From Sphaerolaimus hirsutus (taxonomy: Eukaryota; Nematoda; Chromadorea; Monhysterida; Sphaerolaimidae), in the NCBI GenBank assembly GCA_964036195.1, contig OZ038451.1, positions 7,382,529 through 7,446,528 of the forward strand: 64,000 nucleotides of DNA, written 5' to 3'. The notes under the pieces are model-generated. The model was not told where the DNA came from. It worked only from the letters and a program-made list of their open reading frames with translations, and did not search any database. This document shows, piece after piece, positions 60,801 to 64,000 of this stretch. The position numbers and the translations under genes are program-made. Position 1 is the first letter of the stretch; each line of letters opens with the position of its first letter.

Positions 60801-62937
60801 AGAAGCCAGAAAGAATCCATACAGAACAGCCAGAAGACAGCAAACATATGCAGATTTCTTCATGGTGGGATTGCAGGTTTTGACTATCATATCAATTGTC
60901 ATGTCTGGTACAAATGGAACAGGCAATTGGCAGCAACAATATAACAAACAGTTCAACTTGTGCACAAAGGCCAAAAATGGGCATGCCATTGCAATACCAG
61001 ACAAGATATATTGCAAATTTCCTATCACAGACAAAGTTAGGAAACAGGAAGTCAATTTGTGGGCACAAAGGTTGGAGCCACAAAAAGCAGTAGCATACAG
61101 ATGCTACATTGACCATCACATCATCACAACCAATATGGGATTTTTTGGCAGCAAGGGCATAATTGGAGACATTCATAAATTTGAAAGAGTGGATACCAAT
61201 GAATGCTGGAATGCAGTCAAAAAACAAAAATGGAAAAGGCAACAAATATTACAACTCAATGATGACTTATGGTCAACCAATCAGACACTTCATGTGGAAT
61301 ACAAGTGGTGCTGCATTGACAAAAAGAATGAAGCAATTAATTTTGTCATTGAAAAGGGACAAGTGGCATCACTGGATGGGCATAGATTGGTGTCAGACTT
61401 ACAAGACCTGTCAGCATGCTCTCCACTGGCTGGATATTGTCATGATGTCATGCATGCTGTGACAGTCTGGAATGGAACAAAGTTCAAGCATCAATGTGCC
61501 TATGAATTCCAAGGAAGATATGTTGGTAGCATCAGCAGACAGAGTGTTATCATAGAAGAGATTCAGAGTGCATATTCAGTGACACACAAAAATAAATGGC
61601 CAGCAGACACAGAATGTGTGCCACAGGATGCATTTTATGTTGATCAGGGTGCAGTGTTTCTGCAATTTACAACAGAGCAGACAGAGTTCACTGTATTCAA
61701 ACCAGAAACAGACAACAATACAATCAGCCAGATTTTTGAGGCACCAATTGAGGCTGTAGAGTTGGGGAAAATTCAATATGCAGCTCAAAAGATTCTTGAA
61801 ATGGAAAAAAGAGAATTTGGATTGGTGTGGCAACAAATGTGCACAATGAAACAGAGTCAACTGGATATGATCAGACAATTCTTCAGGCTGAATCCAACAA
61901 TGGGCATCAGAGCATTGATGGGCAGAGAAGATGTTCATGCAGAATGGGCAGGAGAAGCTGTGATATTTTGGGAATGCAAGAAAGTAAAACCAAAAATAGT
62001 GCACTTTGCTGGAGAATATGAAGGGACTTGTTACAAATACACCCCAGTGCAAATTGAGCAAGGGGGACAGTTGTACTTCATTAGTCCAGGCAGCTCAGAT
62101 CTTCTGCAGCATTCACCAACAGAGGATTGCAGACATGCCACACCCCATTATTTCCAACTGAACAATGGTGAATGGACAACAGCAAATGGACCAGGACATG
62201 TCCATGTATCAACTTTGCCAATTGAATTGACATGGAAAGGCAAATGGACAGCCTTCACACTGAATGCATCAAGCATCTTCCACATCAGCTTGGCCAACAT
62301 CAACTTCAATTTATGGGAAGCAAACTACCACTTTCAAAAGCTTCAGCAGCTGGAGCAGATGACAAGGAAACTGACAGACTACACAGCCAGCTGGGCACTG
62401 GATCCAGCTGTCATCAAGAATTCTATAGCTGGAGTTGGCACAGGCATTGGAGGATTTTATGAAGGTATTGGCAAAGAAATTGGTCATATTGTCAAAGGGA
62501 CATTGAGTGGGAGTACTTCAATGTGCAATGGAATCCTGAAAGGACCAGTGCAGTTCATCCTGAACTTGCTACTCATTGGAGGGGCAATATTTCTCATTGG
62601 ATATGGACTGTACATGTATGGGACATACAGAGCGAGCAAGGGACTTCCACTGCTTCCAGTCAGAGCATTGGGAACATGTTTCAGAGCAGTCATCAACATG
62701 TTTGGAACTTGTTTCACACTGACAACCAATTTGGCAAAGGCAAAACCAAAGCAGGAGCAACCCAAGAAGGCAATTAACCATGACTCCAAGAAGGAACTCA
62801 AGACACTGGGACAAACTATACAATACAATGTTGGTAAAGGTGAAGTTACACTGGCTCAGGATGGTCACAATGAACTTGGGCAACCATTGGTGAAATATCA
62901 GCAACACTGTGTGATCCAAGGGGAAGACATTCTGTGA
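54880..62937 (+). CDS. BEL/Pao retrotransposon Gag-Pol-envelope-like polyprotein, one intact frame
   Basis: 2685 codons without a stop. Domains in order (residues): coiled-coil-rich Gag N-terminus (about 60-150); DUF1759-like Gag core (about 195-340, FNGDIIQWDAWW at 208); three zinc knuckles at C414-C417-H421-C426, C446-C449-H454-C459 and C465-C468-H474-C479; aspartic protease with LDSGA (D596); reverse transcriptase with D960 in ADIEKAF and YVDN at 1045-1048; RNase H (D1224, E1272, D1303); integrase zinc site (H1571/H1576, C1606, C1609) and catalytic D1642, D1709, E1741; DUF5641-like tail (about 1885-1945). After residue 1990 comes an envelope-like part: a hydrophobic segment (1993-2009), a cysteine-rich ectodomain with N-x-S/T sites, a glycine-rich stretch (2517-2543) and a membrane anchor (2559-2583). 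The order protease-RT-RNase H-integrase and DUF1759/DUF5641 define BEL/Pao. All enzyme domains look complete. Start chosen at 54880 because it opens the frame at the LTR border. Confidence 0.95.
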   Translation: MAQLATGDRAQSAYGNAVPQLVGSGTIRKVLGQNRKQAKTLLAEEAPVFTHVKESATHENVSKAKQVRVVMANLRDKCEACKQKLTERDTEWRNVLANLEALSNQGLKESQVLQSEEEQKYAEHLESPEGHLNLIQQLEDKAISLRIGIQSLEEYLQKITGTGTTSLAQQQNSNSATTTAGQGQSNTTQRTTLRLMEAKLPKLELRDFNGDIIQWDAWWQSYEQVIHKRTDMAIITKFQYLLKYVTGEAFDAIKGIRVVEQNYELAIEILQKQYGKTRDIKRRLYAKLQQVPEPKGHYKSLQSFHREVQSLVYQLRSQNEDMNNYATVEMIRSKIPSNIRLEIVKIKGEDQEWSVANILSSLEKIIEQRKEADTDTPDKQESNFSKNLHQKRDQKPITTTSAFSASATNNNPYCIFCEGSHFSSECRKYATTQNRMQKLMQSKDRCTKCTRKGHFKRDCRTNLRCFYCKVKNQHASALCPETFSNGVKELNKSSGGHKSTNQGTKPQTMTAVAMAGKPSSITELNRSNAVNRLQQSTEQTIKSTVDVDVTNATVNKMETETGTFQYRPVRMQTAKAMAYNPEDQSVPWQCAKIFLDSGAQRTFVSKEFMKKLKLQPKIAVTIGLGTFGTKKKMDVNAEIVELDLQLKDGSRQTITANAIETLATIQPHQDLSQDDWEFIHQKWGQQADKLFAEPINSNGEQSVPDIVLGLDVYWDFLTKQGTIKLPSGMHVVKSKFGLMINGQDGTSNKEAQNSGVFTVSQVTEQNYELAISNGHYSSSTQISNPRVEEFWELETIGIKDCPVINDDEKATQQFHATTEYKDLRYHVKWPYMDCIEKLQNNKAMSLQRHRALTNRFSRDEKGMDLLQRYNQVIEDQLKKGIIEKVFGEPTDGRKIHYLAHQPVETPGKTTTKLRIVYDASASIKNHLSLNDCLHRGPVILPELAGLLLRFRAGSIGIIADIEKAFLQVVLQEPDRDLTRWWWYKDPTKPVMEQNLQLYRFVRMPFGVISSPWLLGAVITHHLQVLVEDSSLPKAQLLEGISDGIYVDNLIFSVDSVDLAKQKYDVIKAAFNLASMNMRDWTTNSTELRKCFNVDDKSETKEVTVLGMHWNTETDTLNISKPKGADNPLPQKLTKRVLVQLISAIFDPLGMLCPVTVTLKALMQQIWAEIKSKGQLEWETEVPDQYNEKFSEIKELQKQVNQIKWSRTLEPIKPSEMMELHVFTDASKQAYAASAYLRQELENGKFAMKLIFAKSRVAPKQQKGRPITIPRLELLGLTIGARMVKFLLKQLKGWKIAKSFLWTDSICCLWWLHSNKTMACFVKNRILEIQTIQTETSVQVNKIDTADNPADIASRGCDLQELQQKDIWWTGPMGFQTELPPNFQPDNESMPPDLKPEIEQEFIMPKSSIWVGLTTQEEPETKDFLAETENSYQIDPKRFSKWDKLLRVTIRVMRFVAYLKSKHQKKSACQQITLNTKETPFMKDELQAATEYWVKVTQQIQLSDQIKLIKEAQKQNVPFQKHFGITAKELKFDSVKNIVKVMTRIPDIDCNQELYLLPQKGCITRLITEHYHRKVMHAGVAQTLAELRDKFWIHRGRIMIHNIIKHCVVCRKVTGRPYKQPVFGTLPKERVELHRPFHHVGMDYFGPLWYQVADELGQKAHKKAYVLLITCFSTRAAHLELVPNMTAAETQMAFTRFESRRNTPHKVWLDNAPQFKQLARNLPNIQWNFITPFAPWQGGVYERIVGIIKQLMKKAQAANYNPLLNWMELSTMVLEVEKMSNSRPLTYVGDTIDTLQVLRPMDFLLGDHTGSDPVEKLMSDDKSHQSMDADPEYTPARNEKRKMKEVWDAIQQKKEKLWHLWQKLYLDMLRQRYNFGKQSNRDVITEPKVGAVVLIKEQNLPRGAWKLGKIQKLNRSKDGWIRSAEVQLKSGKHIDRPIVHLCPLEVQDYNGQGQEKDDKDNPMDKNPPDQPSQAPEARKNPYRTARRQQTYADFFMVGLQVLTIISIVMSGTNGTGNWQQQYNKQFNLCTKAKNGHAIAIPDKIYCKFPITDKVRKQEVNLWAQRLEPQKAVAYRCYIDHHIITTNMGFFGSKGIIGDIHKFERVDTNECWNAVKKQKWKRQQILQLNDDLWSTNQTLHVEYKWCCIDKKNEAINFVIEKGQVASLDGHRLVSDLQDLSACSPLAGYCHDVMHAVTVWNGTKFKHQCAYEFQGRYVGSISRQSVIIEEIQSAYSVTHKNKWPADTECVPQDAFYVDQGAVFLQFTTEQTEFTVFKPETDNNTISQIFEAPIEAVELGKIQYAAQKILEMEKREFGLVWQQMCTMKQSQLDMIRQFFRLNPTMGIRALMGREDVHAEWAGEAVIFWECKKVKPKIVHFAGEYEGTCYKYTPVQIEQGGQLYFISPGSSDLLQHSPTEDCRHATPHYFQLNNGEWTTANGPGHVHVSTLPIELTWKGKWTAFTLNASSIFHISLANINFNLWEANYHFQKLQQLEQMTRKLTDYTASWALDPAVIKNSIAGVGTGIGGFYEGIGKEIGHIVKGTLSGSTSMCNGILKGPVQFILNLLLIGGAIFLIGYGLYMYGTYRASKGLPLLPVRALGTCFRAVINMFGTCFTLTTNLAKAKPKQEQPKKAINHDSKKELKTLGQTIQYNVGKGEVTLAQDGHNELGQPLVKYQQHCVIQGEDIL
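54881..54898 (+). promoter_or_regulatory. Primer-binding site overlapping the start of the reading frame
   Basis: TGGCGCAGCTTGCAACTG directly follows the LTR. TGG pairs with a tRNA 3' CCA. TGGCGCAG would pair with a tRNA ending CTGCGCCA, as in serine tRNAs whose acceptor stem begins GCAG. The tRNA identity is inference. The site lies inside codons 1-7 of the polyprotein. Confidence 0.6.
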
Positions 62938-62992
62938 TCAATGGGCAGTCAAGCATTGGGTGAATTACTGGTGGCTTCACACATTGTCCTCT

Positions 62993-62998
62993 GGGGAG
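62993..62998 (+). promoter_or_regulatory. Polypurine tract
   Basis: GGGGAG immediately before the 3' LTR, 55 bp after the polyprotein stop. Short for a polypurine tract but in the exact position needed for plus-strand priming. Confidence 0.65.
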
Positions 62999-63519
62999 TG
63001 TTGCCATCTTGGCAAGAAAAGTGATAAATATACTTTAGGATAGCAGAGTAAAAAATACTACTGTTTACACAAGTAGAGTAAGAATTACTACAGTTTGTAT
63101 AAGTACCATGCATGGTCTATTTACATAAGAAAGTTTTATTTACATAAGAAGGGTCCGCCGACTTGTCGCTGAGCTATGTTTGCATTTTATAGATCAAACA
63201 TCTGACTTGTCGCTGAGCAGTGTTTGCATGTTTTTAGATGTTTGGCAAACAGTTTTTGTGCTAACTGAGGAGTATAAAAGCAAGCCTCATGTTTAGTAAG
63301 ATTCATATTTATAGTCAAAAATACATTCAACAGCATTGCATAGCATTATTGCATCTTCAAACCTTCCCTTCCATTACTGTTGGACAAAGCAAAAATAAAG
63401 TACCCAAACCAAACCACTGGACTTCCTGAACTAAAAGCCAACACAACAACCATCAAGCCAACCTGACAAGCCACAACACAGGGGAGAAAACACCCACCAC
63501 TGACCACAACCTCACAACA
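62999..63519 (+). repeat. 3' LTR of the BEL/Pao element
   Basis: 521 bp from TGTTGCCATC to CACAACA, apparently identical to 54360-54880. Followed by the duplicated CACTG at 63520-63524. Confidence 0.95.
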
Positions 63520-63746
63520 CACTGTAAATGTCTAATGAAATGCAAATTTCCCTGTAAATTTCAAATCCCATGAAATGTGTCATAAGTTATGTAAAATGCC
63601 CTGGAAAATGGCAAACCTTCTTTGGCCGTTTTACACTAGGTATATTTTACATGACTTTTGACACTTTGCATGACATTTGACACTTTACAGGGCATTTTAC
63701 AGGGCATTTTACATGACATTTTACAGGCTCTGTGAGTGCCCCTGGT

Positions 63747-63871
63747 TGTGAACATGCTCATGGTGGTCACGCTCATGTGCTGGCCGCCCGTAGGACAGGA
63801 TGCGGCTATTTTGTACGCGGTCGCCATTAGTTGGGGCATGGCAGATGCTGCGTGGAGCACGCAAATTGCCG
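63747..63871 (+). CDS. UNC-93-like gene: right part of the split exon
   Basis: Continues from 54280 once the insertion and one CCTGGT copy are left out, giving V-V-N-M-L-M-V-V-T-L-M across the junction. Then CWPPVGQDAAILYAVAISWG, MADAAWSTQIA, donor GCCG|GTTTGT (phase 1). G-M-A-D-A-A-W-S-T-Q-I matches the family's G-L-x-D-A-V-W-Q-T-Q signature in the second half of the protein. Directly upstream there is a stop codon in this frame (in the MITE) and no acceptor, so it cannot be a free-standing exon without new splice sites. Confidence 0.85.
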
Positions 63872-63933
63872 GTTTGTTTTTTGGTGATTTTTTTGTGTTT
63901 TTGATTGTCCTTCATTTTTGCTTCTGTTTTCAG

Positions 63934-64000
63934 ATTTCTGGGTCGTTTGCAGTCGGTACCAGTATAGGGAAGCGTTCACGGTGTTCTGCTTTTGGCAGTG
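63934..64000 (+). CDS. UNC-93-like gene: next exon, cut by the window end
   Basis: Acceptor CTGTTTTCAG. Entering in phase 1 it reads (D)FWVVCSRYQYREAFTVFCFW, Q. It corresponds to the region after the D-A-x-W-x-T-Q motif, where family members have a helix, a short charged loop with E-A-(A)-F and the following helix (W/F-x-x-W). It continues beyond 64000. Confidence 0.75.
   Translation, partial: MSGSFAVGTSIGKRSRCSAFGS

Larger units (their letters stand above)
54281..63740. mobile_element. MITE (about 295 bp without its insertion) in a UNC-93-like exon, TSD CCTGGT
   Basis: Left terminus GCCGCTCCCAGAGCCTGTAA and right terminus whose complement is GGCACTCACAGAGCCTGTAA, inverted with three mismatches in the first nine bases and then identical through TGTAAAATGTC. 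Flanked by CCTGGT at 54275-54280 and 63741-63746. The arms repeat TGTAAAATGTC / GACATTTTACA. Removing the BEL element and one CACTG leaves about 295 bp. Relatives at 12240-12435 and about 26390-26500 end in the same GGGAGTGTCCCC or GGGACTGCCCC words. Confidence 0.8.

Noticed and set aside
54882..62900. Frames of 60-175 codons on the minus strand and in other frames across the BEL polyprotein
   Set aside because: All overlap the single well-supported + strand frame with its ordered domains. They are shadows of its skewed codon use.
54281..63740. The whole MITE plus BEL segment as an ordinary intron of the UNC-93-like gene
   Set aside because: A GT can be found at the left border (CTG|GTGCCG), but the nearest AGs on the right give the wrong frame or a stop. 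The CCTGGT duplication and inverted ends explain the borders better. RNA data could still overturn this.

Overview
This is a gene-sparse, transposon-saturated piece of an animal genome, AT-rich, with one 200-base assembly gap (45284-45483). Two spliced genes, both on the + strand, can be assembled from exons that share family motifs and have matching intron phases. A complete BEL/Pao LTR retrotransposon, a group known only from animals, supports a metazoan host. Receptor genes combining C-type lectin and PAN/apple domains, together with the heavy load of short inverted-repeat transposons, suggest an invertebrate. I cannot name the species. I found no rRNA, tRNA or CRISPR array.

Left part (about 3.6-19.5 kb): seven phase-compatible exons encode a C-type lectin-like domain (CTLD), a second CTLD with a Gln-Pro-Asp sugar-binding motif, and a PAN/apple domain. 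The introns are full of nested non-autonomous DNA transposons. The 5' end and the last exons were not found. Two weaker exon candidates lie downstream (about 23.6 and 45.8 kb).

Middle part (about 19.5-46.8 kb): almost entirely repeats. Several families recur. (a) G-tract/C-tract elements begin TACCGTAT and end ATACGGTA. (b) hAT-like elements have 8-bp target duplications, many of them exact. (c) Arrays of GGCGCC-type motifs lie inside hAT-like ends. (d) Foldback elements have AAGCCGG ends. (e) 250-bp elements run from TATACTCC to GAGTATA. (f) A 7.7-kb inverted-repeat element (29207-36877) consists largely of three kinds of satellite array, including a roughly 115-bp satellite with higher-order structure. 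It sits inside a G-tract element with a 9-bp target duplication.

Right part (about 46.9-64 kb): GC-rich exons of an UNC-93-like multi-pass membrane protein. One coding exon is split between 54280 and 63747. A MITE of about 295 bp (6-bp CCTGGT duplication) is inserted in the exon, and a 9160-bp BEL/Pao element (5-bp CACTG duplication, apparently identical 521-bp LTRs) is inserted in the MITE. Taking out both insertions and one CCTGGT copy rejoins the exon in frame. The retroelement carries a single 2685-codon Gag-Pol-envelope-like reading frame, is strikingly poor in CpG, and has a start codon formed at the LTR/primer-binding-site junction.

All boundaries come from reading the sequence by eye. 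Splice sites are inferred from consensus, phase and family fit, and no database search was possible.
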